Shown piece by piece: positions 51,265 to 59,751 of a stretch of DNA of 64,000 nt. Under the pieces are notes generated by a model. It worked only from the letters and a program-made list of their open reading frames with translations. It did not search any database and was not told the DNA's origin. Source of the DNA: Planctomycetota bacterium (GTDB lineage Bacteria > Planctomycetota > Phycisphaerae > Phycisphaerales > UBA1924); the NCBI GenBank assembly GCA_018242625.1, contig JAFEBO010000003.1, positions 1-64,000 of the forward strand, written 5' to 3'. Each line of letters starts with the position of its first letter. Within the stretch, counting starts at the first letter, position 1. The translations under genes and the position numbers were made by a program.

Positions 51265-51492
51265 AAGCCGCGGGGTGGCCTGAAGAGGTTGGGGCGGGTG
51301 GCGGATTGTGATTTTGGGGGGGTGGGTGTGGAGGGAGGTTAGAAGGGAGGGGATGCCGCCGGCGGAATGAGGCGGGGGGGGCTGTTTGTCGCTACGCTAT
51401 GAATTGTCTTGAATCGCCGGAGGGCGGTGCGGACGATTTGGAACGCGGCCGGTTGTCGGGCGCGGGAAATGCAACTTTGAAAGGGCTTCCAC

Positions 51493-52077
51493 GTGAATCG
51501 AATCCACGGTGCAATGGCGGGACTGTCTCTGGGCGTGGCTTTGGCGGCATCTCTGGTTCTTTCGGGGTGCAACACGAACAAGCCTGCGGACGAGACTGTG
51601 GGCGTTGTGGATGCGCAGGGAGCGACGGCGACGGCGACAGTGCAGTCGATCAATTACCAGACGCGGGAAGTGACGCTGCTGTGGCAGGACGGGCAGCTGG
51701 TGACGTACAAGTGCGGGCCGGAGGTGCGGAACTTTGATCAGATCCACCAGGGAGATCAGGTGAACGCGAGCGTGGCGGAGGCGGTGGCGCTGTGGGTGGG
51801 CCCGGCGTCGCAGGCGCCGACGGCGGAGGCGGGGACGGCGATGTTGCGGGCGAAGAAGGGTGAGAAGCCCGGGGTTGTGCTCGTGAACACGTTTTACATC
51901 AGCGCGAAGGTGCTGAAGGTTGACTCGGTGGCGCGGAGCGTGACGCTGCAGGGGCCGGCGGGGAATGTGCGTGTGCTGAAGGTTGCGCCGGATGTGAACC
52001 TGGCGAACGTGACGGTGGGGAACGATGTGTCGGTGCGGGCGACGGAGGCGGTGGCGCTCTGGGTTGAGAAGCCGTGA
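51493..52077 (+). CDS. Lipoprotein with duplicated beta domain
   Basis: A 194-residue protein from GTG 51493 with GAAAGGG upstream. The signal peptide ends in lipobox LVLSGC, so it is lipid-anchored. Two copies of a 55-residue unit follow: ATVQSINYQTREVTLLWQDG to ASVAEAVALWVG, and AKVLKVDSVARSVTLQGPAG to VRATEAVALWVE, each ending in E-A-V-A-L-W-V. The family is unknown to me; the fold is probably an OB- or SH3-like barrel. Its stop overlaps the GTG of the channel gene by four bases, so the two are made together. Confidence 0.7.
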   Translation: MNRIHGAMAGLSLGVALAASLVLSGCNTNKPADETVGVVDAQGATATATVQSINYQTREVTLLWQDGQLVTYKCGPEVRNFDQIHQGDQVNASVAEAVALWVGPASQAPTAEAGTAMLRAKKGEKPGVVLVNTFYISAKVLKVDSVARSVTLQGPAGNVRVLKVAPDVNLANVTVGNDVSVRATEAVALWVEKP

Positions 52078-52841
52078 ACCAGCAGGCTCCCGGGAAAAAG
52101 CGGGTTCGGCCGGTGGCGGGGGCGGCGAAGCGGCTGATCGTTGTGAGCGAACGGATTCAGCCGGGGCTGCGGAAGCACTCCGTGGCCACTTTTTTGATTG
52201 CGATGATTTTGTTCATGGTGCTTGCGCCGGCGCTCGAGAGCCTGGCGTGGGGCGACTTCATCATGAGCACGCTGCTTTCGGCCATGATGCTGACGGGGGT
52301 GCTCGCGGTGGGTGCGAGCAGGCGGAAGCTGATCCTGGGGGTGATGCTGGTGATCCCGGCGCTGGTATTGCGGTGGCTGAATCACACGCAGCCGAACCCG
52401 ATGCCGCCGTTTTTGTTTCTGATCGGGGCGTTGACGTTTTTGCTGTTTGTGATGGTGAACCTGCTGGCGTTTATATTGCGGTCGCCGGTTGTGAGCTCGG
52501 AGGTGTTGTGCGGGGGTGTGGTGGTGTATCTGATCCTGGGGCTGCTTTGGGCGCTTGCGTACACAACGGTGGCGGAGCTGGACCCCGGGGCGTTCACGTT
52601 TACGGCGGGGAACAACCCGAATCCCTTGATGAAGGGCGTGACGGCGTATTACTACAGTTTTATTACGCTGAACACGGTGGGGTATGGGGACATTGTGCCG
52701 GCGTCGAGGACGGCGCGGATGCTGGCGGTGATGGAGTCGACGGTTGGGGTGTTTTACATGGCGCTGATGGTGGCCCGGCTGGTCTCGCTGTACACATCGC
52801 ATAATGAACAGAACGAGCAGAATGGAATAAAGCCGGGGTAA
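52074..52841 (+). CDS. Ion channel (potassium channel-like pore)
   Basis: A 255-residue membrane protein starting at GTG 52074. Several helices are seen (SVATFLIAMILFMVLAPAL, ILGVMLVIPALVLRWL, FLFLIGALTFLLFVMVNLLA, VVVYLILGLLWALAYTTVA), then a pore loop with YYYSFITLNTVGYGD (selectivity filter TVGYGD 201-206) and a last helix (MLAVMESTVGVFYMALMVAR). The filter is that of K+ channels. The tail is short, with no RCK or cyclic-nucleotide domain. Translational coupling to the lipoprotein upstream suggests a shared role at the envelope. Confidence 0.85.
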   Translation: MNQQAPGKKRVRPVAGAAKRLIVVSERIQPGLRKHSVATFLIAMILFMVLAPALESLAWGDFIMSTLLSAMMLTGVLAVGASRRKLILGVMLVIPALVLRWLNHTQPNPMPPFLFLIGALTFLLFVMVNLLAFILRSPVVSSEVLCGGVVVYLILGLLWALAYTTVAELDPGAFTFTAGNNPNPLMKGVTAYYYSFITLNTVGYGDIVPASRTARMLAVMESTVGVFYMALMVARLVSLYTSHNEQNEQNGIKPG

Positions 52842-52880
52842 AGTGCCGATGAATGGGTTTTCACGTTCGGGAGAACGCAG

Positions 52881-53756
52881 ATGAGGATCAGCCTGATTGC
52901 GGCGTTGGCGGGTGCGGGGCTTGGCGCGACGGGGCTTGGCGCGATGGCGTTGGGCGACGAGCCGCAGGCGGCGGCGACGTACGACATGACGGCGTCGGCG
53001 ACGGGGTCGAGCACATCGGCGTCGGGCGGGAGTTCGGAGAATGCCCCGCCGCAGGAGCTGGATGCCAAGCCGTGGAAGTTTGTGATCGCGCCGTATTTGT
53101 GGGTCCCGGCGCAGCACGGTCACGTGCAGTCGGGCATTGCGCGGGCGAACGTGTCCATGACGGTCGGGGATACGTGGAACGCGATCTGGGACAATTTCCA
53201 GTTTGCGGGGTGCCTGCATATGGAGGCGGTGCACGACCGGTGGACGATCTTCGGCGATGCGATGTATCTGCACCTGGGCAACGAGGTGAAGAACCTGCCG
53301 ATCACGGCGGACTTCAAGCAGGGCATCTTTGAGCTGGGCGGGACGTATGCGGTCTTTGACGGGGCGCTGCCGGGGGCGGCGAGCGACAGCACCGTGCGGG
53401 TGCGGCTCGAGCCGCTGGCGGGCGTGCGGGTCTGGTACATCGACTCGACGATCACGGGGCCGTTCCAGACGCGCGGGCCGAACGATACGTGGGTGGACGG
53501 GTTCGGTGGCGTGCGGGGAGAACTTGCGTTTAACGAGACGTTCTCGCTGACTGGGCGCGTGGATGTGGGCACGGGCATGTCGGAGCTGACTTGGAACGCG
53601 CTGACGATGCTGAACATCAACTTCAACAAGAACATCGGGATCTTTGCGGGGTGGCGCTGGCTGAGCGACAACTACAGCAAGGGGAGCGGGCGCGACCGGT
53701 TTGAGTACGACATGATGCTGAGCGGTCCGTTTGCGGGGCTCAAGATCACGTTCTGA
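52881..53756 (+). CDS. Outer-membrane beta-barrel-like protein
   Basis: A 291-residue protein with a signal peptide (MRISLIAALAGAGLGATGLG) and a Ser/Thr-rich linker. The rest alternates polar and aromatic residues as in outer-membrane barrels: KFVIAPYLWVPAQHGHV, MEAVHDRWTIFGDAMYLHLG, RLEPLAGVRVWYIDST, GIFAGWRWLSDNYSKGSG and the end MMLSGPFAGLKITF, with an aromatic last residue. Proteins of this kind may be porins or structural barrels. It lies 39 bases after the channel gene and is probably in the same operon. Confidence 0.7.
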   Translation: MRISLIAALAGAGLGATGLGAMALGDEPQAAATYDMTASATGSSTSASGGSSENAPPQELDAKPWKFVIAPYLWVPAQHGHVQSGIARANVSMTVGDTWNAIWDNFQFAGCLHMEAVHDRWTIFGDAMYLHLGNEVKNLPITADFKQGIFELGGTYAVFDGALPGAASDSTVRVRLEPLAGVRVWYIDSTITGPFQTRGPNDTWVDGFGGVRGELAFNETFSLTGRVDVGTGMSELTWNALTMLNINFNKNIGIFAGWRWLSDNYSKGSGRDRFEYDMMLSGPFAGLKITF

Positions 53757-53965
53757 GCCGGGCAGTCCGAATTCGAGAAAGGGTCCGCGGCGGTGCGCGG
53801 GGAGATGGCGGCGGGTCCTTGCGATCGGGCGGGATGGGGGGCGGCACGAGTATGAAGATTTCCGATGTTGCGGCCGCGGGGACCCGGATTTTGGGGCTGC
53901 GCGGGTGTGGGGAGCTGTGAACGGCGCGGCCGGTCTACTGTGCGCCAACACGGAGGAAATCTGTC

Positions 53966-55111
53966 ATGGCGACTGCAGTGAAGGCGAAGGGGCGTTCGGC
54001 TGGTCGGAAGCTTTCGATGTCCGGGGCGGCGGCACCGGCGGAACCGATTCCGGCGCGTGCGTATGCGGCGCGGTCGGCGACGAGCCCGCTGGGGGACTTC
54101 TCGTTTGTGCGGCGTGCGCCCGGGCCGAAGGACGTGCAGATCGAGGTTTTGTACTGCGGGGTGTGCCACTCGGACCTGCACACGGCGCGGAATGAGTGGA
54201 AGATGACGCAGTATCCGTGCGTGCCGGGGCACGAGATCGTCGGGAAGGTTGTGTCGGTCGGGAAGAAGGTGAAGAAGTTCAAGCCGGGGCAGATGGTGGG
54301 CGTGGGGTGCATGGTGGAATCGTGCCGCACGTGCCCGAACTGTCGCGCGGGGGATGAGCAGTACTGCGACAACGAGATCACGTTTACGTACAACAGCATC
54401 GATCACAAGGCACCGGCGGGATCGGCGCCGGGGACGCAGACGTACGGCGGGTATTCGACGCAGATGGTTGTGGATGAGGACTTTGTGCTGAGCATCCCGA
54501 AGGGGCTTGATCCGGCGGCGGCGGCGCCGCTGCTGTGCGCGGGGATCACGACCTATTCGCCGCTGCGGCACTGGGGCGTGAAGAAGGGGATGAAGGTCGG
54601 GATCGTGGGGCTGGGCGGGCTGGGACATATGGGCGTGAAGCTCGCCCGCGCGATGGGCGCGAAGGTGGTGCTGTTCACGACGTCGGCGGGCAAGGTGGCG
54701 GACGGGAAGCGGCTGGGGGCGCACGAGGTGGTGATCTCGAAGAACGCCGACGAGATGGCCAGGCACGCGAACTCGTTTGATTTCATTCTGAATACGGTGG
54801 CGGCGTCGCACAATCTGGATGCGTACATCGCGCTGCTCAAGCGCGACGGGAACATGTGCCTGGTCGGGGCGCCGGAACACCCGCACCCCTCCCCCACTGT
54901 TTTCAACCTGATCTTCAAGCGGCGCTCGATCGCGGGCTCGCTGATCGGCGGCATCCGCGAGACGCAGGAGATGCTCAACTTCTGCGGGAAGCACAAGATC
55001 GTCTCGGATATCGAGATGATCCCGATGCAGAAGATCAACGAGGCGTACGAGCGGATGCTCAAGAGCGACGTCAAGTATCGGTTTGTGATTGATCTGGCTT
55101 CGTTGAAGTGA
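53966..55111 (+). CDS. Zinc-dependent NAD(P)-alcohol dehydrogenase
   Basis: A 381-residue medium-chain dehydrogenase with GGAGGAAA upstream of the ATG. Catalytic zinc ligands are Cys67 (CGVCHSDLHT) and His89-Glu90 (VPGHE); the structural zinc has Cys120, 123, 126 and 134 (CRTCPNCRAGDEQYC). The Rossmann motif GLGGLG is at about 215. The pattern fits the YahK/cinnamyl-alcohol dehydrogenase group, which reduces aldehydes with NADPH. The first 35 residues (Ala/Lys-rich) are an extension over the usual length. A hairpin terminator follows. Confidence 0.92.
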   Translation: MATAVKAKGRSAGRKLSMSGAAAPAEPIPARAYAARSATSPLGDFSFVRRAPGPKDVQIEVLYCGVCHSDLHTARNEWKMTQYPCVPGHEIVGKVVSVGKKVKKFKPGQMVGVGCMVESCRTCPNCRAGDEQYCDNEITFTYNSIDHKAPAGSAPGTQTYGGYSTQMVVDEDFVLSIPKGLDPAAAAPLLCAGITTYSPLRHWGVKKGMKVGIVGLGGLGHMGVKLARAMGAKVVLFTTSAGKVADGKRLGAHEVVISKNADEMARHANSFDFILNTVAASHNLDAYIALLKRDGNMCLVGAPEHPHPSPTVFNLIFKRRSIAGSLIGGIRETQEMLNFCGKHKIVSDIEMIPMQKINEAYERMLKSDVKYRFVIDLASLK

Positions 55112-55137
55112 GGCGAGAAGGCATTCGGAAAGAATGA

Positions 55138-55166
55138 AAAAGGGCTCCGCCTGGCGGGGCCCTTTT
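55138..55166. terminator. Bidirectional terminator
   Basis: AAAAGGGC and GCCCTTTT pair, and the inner TCCGCC and GGCGGG extend the stem with one G-T pair. Runs of A and T on either side serve both the dehydrogenase and the minus-strand cupin gene. Confidence 0.75.
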
Positions 55167-55194
55167 GATTTTGGGGGATGCGCTGGGAGCGGCG

Positions 55195-55658
55195 TCAGGG
55201 TTTGAGGGGTGGGCCGTGGAAGGTGATGCCGACTTTGGCGAACGTGGCGCCGATGATTTCGGTGGAGAGCTTGCGGGTCTTTGTGTCGCAGCGATTTCGC
55301 GAAAGGCTTTCTCGAGGCCGCTCGGGGTGCAGGTGATGATCATGCGTGCGGGGCCGGGGCCCGGGTTCATGAAGGTGTGCTCCTTGCCGCGCGGGGCGAA
55401 GACGAAGCTTCCGGGGCCGTCCACGGATTCGCGGCCTTGGATGGAAAACTTGACGTTTCCTTCGAGGATCAAGAAGGTTTCGTCGTCGTTGGCGCGGCAA
55501 TGCATCGGAGGGCCGCCGCCGGGCGGGGAGATTGATTCGAACTGCAGGAGCGTGCCGCCGGAGGATTCACTGTCGACGAGGAGCCGGGTGGAATCGCCGA
55601 GGACGGAAAGCACTGTGCCGGAGCCGGCGGGCACGACCAGGGGACGGCCGCTGGACAT
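55195..55658 (-). pseudogene. Cupin-domain protein, frameshifted near the 3' end
   Basis: From MSSGRPLVVPAGSG the frame encodes a cupin barrel: GGPPMHCRANDDETFLILEG with metal-binding His and Glu, then PRGKEHTFMNPGPGPARMII with the second His. After GLEKAFREIAA (about 55290) the frame runs into low-complexity Ser/Pro text down to 55071 and through the terminator. One base off, the sequence reads DTKTRKLSTEIIGATFAKVG and ITFHGPP then stops at 55195, the sort of helix that ends such proteins. A one-base deletion is the simplest reading. It could be a sequencing error, or a recent mutation that leaves the barrel intact. Confidence 0.7.
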
Positions 55659-55728
55659 ATTGAAGACCTCGCGAACTGTGGTTTCCAAGGGCCGCTGGAT
55701 CCAGTACCTTATCGTACAGGGGGCTTGC

Positions 55729-57246
55729 ATGGACGAAAAAGCGATTCGCCCGGTGATCGAGCAGGAACTGCCCCCGGATTTTGGTGGCACTTATGGGGCA
55801 TCGATTGTCTTTGACGATCGGTCGAGCGTGGTGCTTGCGGCAACATCGAAGCAGCGTGCGGAGCCGATGGGGTGGTGGAAGTCGAACGAGTGCGAAATTT
55901 GTGCGGCGGTGTTTGTGCTGGGGATTGCGGTGCTCCTGGCGGCGCTTTATCGCATCTGGCGGAGGCGGCAGGAGCGGGGCAGGGTGTATTGCACCCGGTG
56001 CAACTACGACCTGACACCGGCGACGCCGGTGGGTGAATCGAGTTCGCCCGGGCTGCTTGCATCCGCGGGGCTGACGACCACGACGCTCTCACATATGGAC
56101 CACTTGCCGATGGTGTTTGGGCAGTGTCCCGAGTGCGGGCAATCGGCGCATGACCATCCGCCGAGGAAGGGGAGGAGCTTTGCGGCCCGGGCGGCGCCGT
56201 GGATGATCGTGCTTGTTCCGATTGTGTTGGCGACCGGCGTGCGGTGTGCGCGATGGCTGGAATTTTCGCGCGCGGGCTCGCAGGCGTGGCCGGTTGCGTG
56301 GCTGGGGACGGTGGTGAAGGGTTGGCCGATCTCGCGGCTGCAACCGGCCCAGGTGATTGTGCACACGGTTGTGCCTTTTTCGCTGGCGCGCGGGAGGGCG
56401 CTCCCGATCCGCGAGGATGTGAGGACGTCGACCGCGCGGCTGTCGGCGGACGGCAGGTACCTCTGCTGGGCGGATCAATCCGAGCGGACGAGGTGGAACT
56501 TGCGGCTGATCACTGCGCGATTGGAGGATGGGGCTGCGCAGAGCGTGGACCTGGGCGGTGCGGAGGACGGCTTTCCTGGGCTGCAGGGCTTTACTGCGGA
56601 CGGCAAGGCCGCGCTGGTGGCCCTTACGGGGCTTGTTGAGCTCGAGCCGCTGGGGGAGGTGCGGGTGCGTGTGCTGACGGTGTCGCTGGATTCGCTGCGC
56701 GTGAAGGAGCTTGGCGCTGTGCGGGTGCGGGCGATTCAGCGGGACGTGAATTCATGGGAGGTGCCGCAGATTCTGGCCGCGGCGGCGGAAGCGGGCGGGC
56801 CGGACTGGGCGCTGATCGTGAAGACCGGGCCGGACGCGGGGAAGATGTACCTTGGCGTAGGGAAGGAAGTTCGGGAGGGGAAACTTGGAAGTCTTTCGGG
56901 CGTGCCGGCGGAGGCGCTCTTCATGGGCTCTGATCGCTCGCTGAGGGTGGGCAGTGGGACTGCGGGGATGGACATATGGGCGATCGGGCCGGACGGTGTG
57001 ATTGAGAAGAGCTTTGCCCCGGCGCGTGTGGAGTTGAAGGAGGGGGTTCGGGGGACAGAGCTGCTGATTGATGGAAAGACATCGGCCACGCTCGAGAGTG
57101 CCGAGCTCCGGAACGGGACGGTTTCGAGTAGCGTTTCCCCGGACGCACGCTGGTTTGCGGCGGTCTTTGCTCCACCACTGCCCGGTCCGGCGGTTTTCCG
57201 GGTTTGGGATCTTGGGGCCGGACGGACGGGGGGCGGCGCCCGATAG
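55729..57246 (+). CDS. Membrane protein with zinc ribbon and extracytoplasmic propeller-like domain
   Basis: A 505-residue protein from ATG 55729 (the frame upstream is antisense to the cupin gene). A first membrane helix (EICAAVFVLGIAVLLAALYR, about 54-73) is followed by a split zinc ribbon, YCTRCNYDL and, 42 residues on, FGQCPECGQS. A second helix follows (WMIVLVPIVLATGVRCARWL). The remaining 300 residues have blades such as LSADGRYLCWADQSERTRW, FTADGKAALVALTGL and VSPDARWFAAVFAPP, as in beta-propellers. The function is unknown. The DinG-like gene begins nine bases after its stop. Confidence 0.65.
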   Translation: MDEKAIRPVIEQELPPDFGGTYGASIVFDDRSSVVLAATSKQRAEPMGWWKSNECEICAAVFVLGIAVLLAALYRIWRRRQERGRVYCTRCNYDLTPATPVGESSSPGLLASAGLTTTTLSHMDHLPMVFGQCPECGQSAHDHPPRKGRSFAARAAPWMIVLVPIVLATGVRCARWLEFSRAGSQAWPVAWLGTVVKGWPISRLQPAQVIVHTVVPFSLARGRALPIREDVRTSTARLSADGRYLCWADQSERTRWNLRLITARLEDGAAQSVDLGGAEDGFPGLQGFTADGKAALVALTGLVELEPLGEVRVRVLTVSLDSLRVKELGAVRVRAIQRDVNSWEVPQILAAAAEAGGPDWALIVKTGPDAGKMYLGVGKEVREGKLGSLSGVPAEALFMGSDRSLRVGSGTAGMDIWAIGPDGVIEKSFAPARVELKEGVRGTELLIDGKTSATLESAELRNGTVSSSVSPDARWFAAVFAPPLPGPAVFRVWDLGAGRTGGGAR

Positions 57247-57255
57247 GATCGCCGC

Positions 57256-59532
57256 ATGCTTTCGGAGGTGCGTCACATCCTGTCTTCGCAAGGCCCGATT
57301 GCGCGAGCGATCGGGGGGCGATACGAAGCGCGCGAGCAGCAGATCGAGATGGCGCTGGCGGTTGCGCGGGCGATGGAAGATCGCTCGCATCTGCTCGCCG
57401 AGGCGGGAACGGGGGTTGGGAAGAGCTTTGCGTATCTGGTGCCGGCGATGCTGCGGTGTCTGCGGGGCGAGACGGTGGTGATCGCGACGAACACGATTGC
57501 GCTGCAGGAGCAGCTGATCCAGAAGGATGTGCCGCTGCTGGTGGGGTTGATGGAAGAGATGGGGCGAGATTTCGGGCGGAAGGTCGCTTCCCCAGAACCC
57601 TTCCCGCGGGGAGGGGGCTTTGAGGCATCGGGTCCGGACGATGACTCCGATTCGGGCGAGGGCTTCAAGATCAAGCCGGTGCTGGTGAAGGGGCGCGGGA
57701 ACTACGTGAGCATCCGGCGGCTGAAGATGGCGAGCGAGCGGCAGGAGCGGCTGTTTGCCGATGCGGCGGCGCGGCGGAGTCTGCACGTGATCGAGGACTG
57801 GGCGCGGGAGACGCTGGATGGGACGCTGAGCACGCTGCCGGCGCTCGAAAGGGGCGGCGTGTGGGACAAGGTGCAGTCGGACAGCGGCAACTGCATGGGG
57901 CGGAAGTGCCCCACCTTTGACCGGTGTTTTTATCAATCGGCGCGGGCGCAGCTCGAGGGGGCGAATTTACTGATCTGCAATCACGCGCTGTTCTTTTCGG
58001 ATCTGGCGCTGCGGGTGCAGGATGTCGGATTCCTGCCGCGGTATCAGCACGTGGTGCTGGACGAGGCGCACAACGTGGAAGATGTGGCGAGCGAGCACTT
58101 CGGGCGATCGCTGGCGGAAGGGCGGGTGATGCACCTGCTCACGACGCTGTGCCATCCGCGGACGGGGAAGGGGTATCTGCCGAATCTGCTGATGTACGCG
58201 AACGACAGCGGCGCGGTGGAACGGGCGATCCAGCTTGCGGTGCGGGCGCAGGATGAGTGCCGCGCGTTCTTCGAGGGCGTGCTGCGGGCGAGCAAGCAGG
58301 GGGAGAGCATCGGCACGGGATCGGGTGGGCGACTGCGGACGCCGGGCTCGCTCGAGAACCTGCTGAGTCCGGCCTGCCGCGAACTGTCGCTGCGTCTGAA
58401 CACTCTGAAGGAGTACGTGAAGACGGATGCGGATCGATTCGAGCTCAACGCGTACGCGGAGCGGGCGCGGATGATCGCGGACGATGCGGAAGTGCTGGTC
58501 CGGCAGAGCCAGCCGGGGTGCGCGTACTGGGTGGAGGCGACGGGTGAAGAGGACTGGGGTGGCGGCGGATTTCAGCGGGTCACTCTCGCGTGCGCGCCGG
58601 TCGAGGTGGGCCCGCTGCTGAAGGAGCGGCTGTTTACGGGCGATTTCAGCGTGGTGCTGACGAGCGCCACGCTGGCGACCAAGTCGGTGGAGGGAAAGCC
58701 CGCGGAGCGGCCCGCGGTGAAGACGGATGAGCGGCGGTATGTGCCGGAGGGCGAGGAAGCGCCCGCCGCGGTGAAGGAAGCCGCGGAGCCGGTGCGGGTT
58801 CTGAAGAAGCAGGATGCGTTTGCGCACGCGATGACGCGGCTGGGGGCGGAGGGCGCGCGGACGATGCAGGTGGGAAGCCCGTTTGACTATGCGAAGCAGG
58901 TCGAACTGATCGTGGACATGACGCCCCCGGCGCGTGAGGAGAGGGAATCGGGCGGCGAGTACCGGCGTTCGTGGGCGGATGATCCGCGGCATATAGCCGA
59001 TCGCGTGATCCATCACGTGAAACAGACCGACGGCGGCGCGTTTGTCCTGTTCACGAGCTTGTTTTCGCTGCGGGCGGTGGCGAAACTGGTGCGTGAACCG
59101 CTGGGGATGCGTGGACATCCGGTGCTTGCGCAGACGGAGGACGGTTCACGGACGGCGATACTTGAACATTTCCGCCGGGATGAGCGGAGCGTGCTGCTGG
59201 GCGCGGCGAGTTTCTGGCAGGGGGTTGATGTGGCGGGCAGGGCGCTGCGGAACGTGATTATCGTGAAATTGCCGTTTGATCCGCCGGATCGTCCGCTGAC
59301 GCAAGCGAGGCACGAGCTCATCGAGGCGCGTGGGGGCAGCTCGTTTGGAGAGGATTCTCTGCCGCGTGCGATCATCCGTTTCAAGCAGGGGTTTGGCCGC
59401 CTGATCCGGAGTGCGACGGATCACGGTCGGGTGGTTGTGCTGGATCCGCGGCTGGTGCGGTCGGGGTATGGGCGCCAGTTTCTGCAGGCGCTGCCGCCGG
59501 GCGTGCGTGTACAGATAGAAGGGGGCGAGTGA
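57256..59532 (+). CDS. DinG/XPD-family ATP-dependent DNA helicase
   Basis: A 758-residue superfamily 2 helicase. Q-like motif YEAREQQ (23-29), Walker A AGTGVGKS (50-57), motif II DEAH (269-272), and late motifs LLGAASFWQGVDVAG and KQGFGRLIRSATDHG are present. The iron-sulphur region has Cys213, Cys218 and Cys224, but the first ligand, usually Cys in 'NY-x-C-x-RR', is Ser152 (GRGNYVSIRRL). The cluster may therefore be absent or use another ligand. A 30-residue acidic insert (ASGPDDDSDSGEG) precedes it. DinG helicases unwind forked DNA and R-loops. It is likely co-transcribed with the membrane-protein gene upstream. Confidence 0.85.
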   Translation: MLSEVRHILSSQGPIARAIGGRYEAREQQIEMALAVARAMEDRSHLLAEAGTGVGKSFAYLVPAMLRCLRGETVVIATNTIALQEQLIQKDVPLLVGLMEEMGRDFGRKVASPEPFPRGGGFEASGPDDDSDSGEGFKIKPVLVKGRGNYVSIRRLKMASERQERLFADAAARRSLHVIEDWARETLDGTLSTLPALERGGVWDKVQSDSGNCMGRKCPTFDRCFYQSARAQLEGANLLICNHALFFSDLALRVQDVGFLPRYQHVVLDEAHNVEDVASEHFGRSLAEGRVMHLLTTLCHPRTGKGYLPNLLMYANDSGAVERAIQLAVRAQDECRAFFEGVLRASKQGESIGTGSGGRLRTPGSLENLLSPACRELSLRLNTLKEYVKTDADRFELNAYAERARMIADDAEVLVRQSQPGCAYWVEATGEEDWGGGGFQRVTLACAPVEVGPLLKERLFTGDFSVVLTSATLATKSVEGKPAERPAVKTDERRYVPEGEEAPAAVKEAAEPVRVLKKQDAFAHAMTRLGAEGARTMQVGSPFDYAKQVELIVDMTPPAREERESGGEYRRSWADDPRHIADRVIHHVKQTDGGAFVLFTSLFSLRAVAKLVREPLGMRGHPVLAQTEDGSRTAILEHFRRDERSVLLGAASFWQGVDVAGRALRNVIIVKLPFDPPDRPLTQARHELIEARGGSSFGEDSLPRAIIRFKQGFGRLIRSATDHGRVVVLDPRLVRSGYGRQFLQALPPGVRVQIEGGE

Positions 59533-59751
59533 GGATCTGCGGGCGAGTCGGAGCGAAGGGTTCGTCCGAGAACCTTGGTTTGGGCGGGGTTTTTGGCTTT
59601 GGGGCCAAAAAATCGATGTTCCGAGAATTGCAAGAGGTTGGGAATCGGCGGGGCTTCTGAGAGAATCCGGACGTGCGATTAGCTTTGGAGGGGCCCCGCG
59701 TCGCACTACAAGCGGGACCAAGTGCAACACCTCGAACTGGAGAAAAAGGCC

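Noticed and set aside
51894-53951. 685-codon minus-strand frame across the channel and barrel genes
   Set aside because: Arg/His/Pro-rich antisense product without domains; the plus-strand genes are coupled and recognisable.
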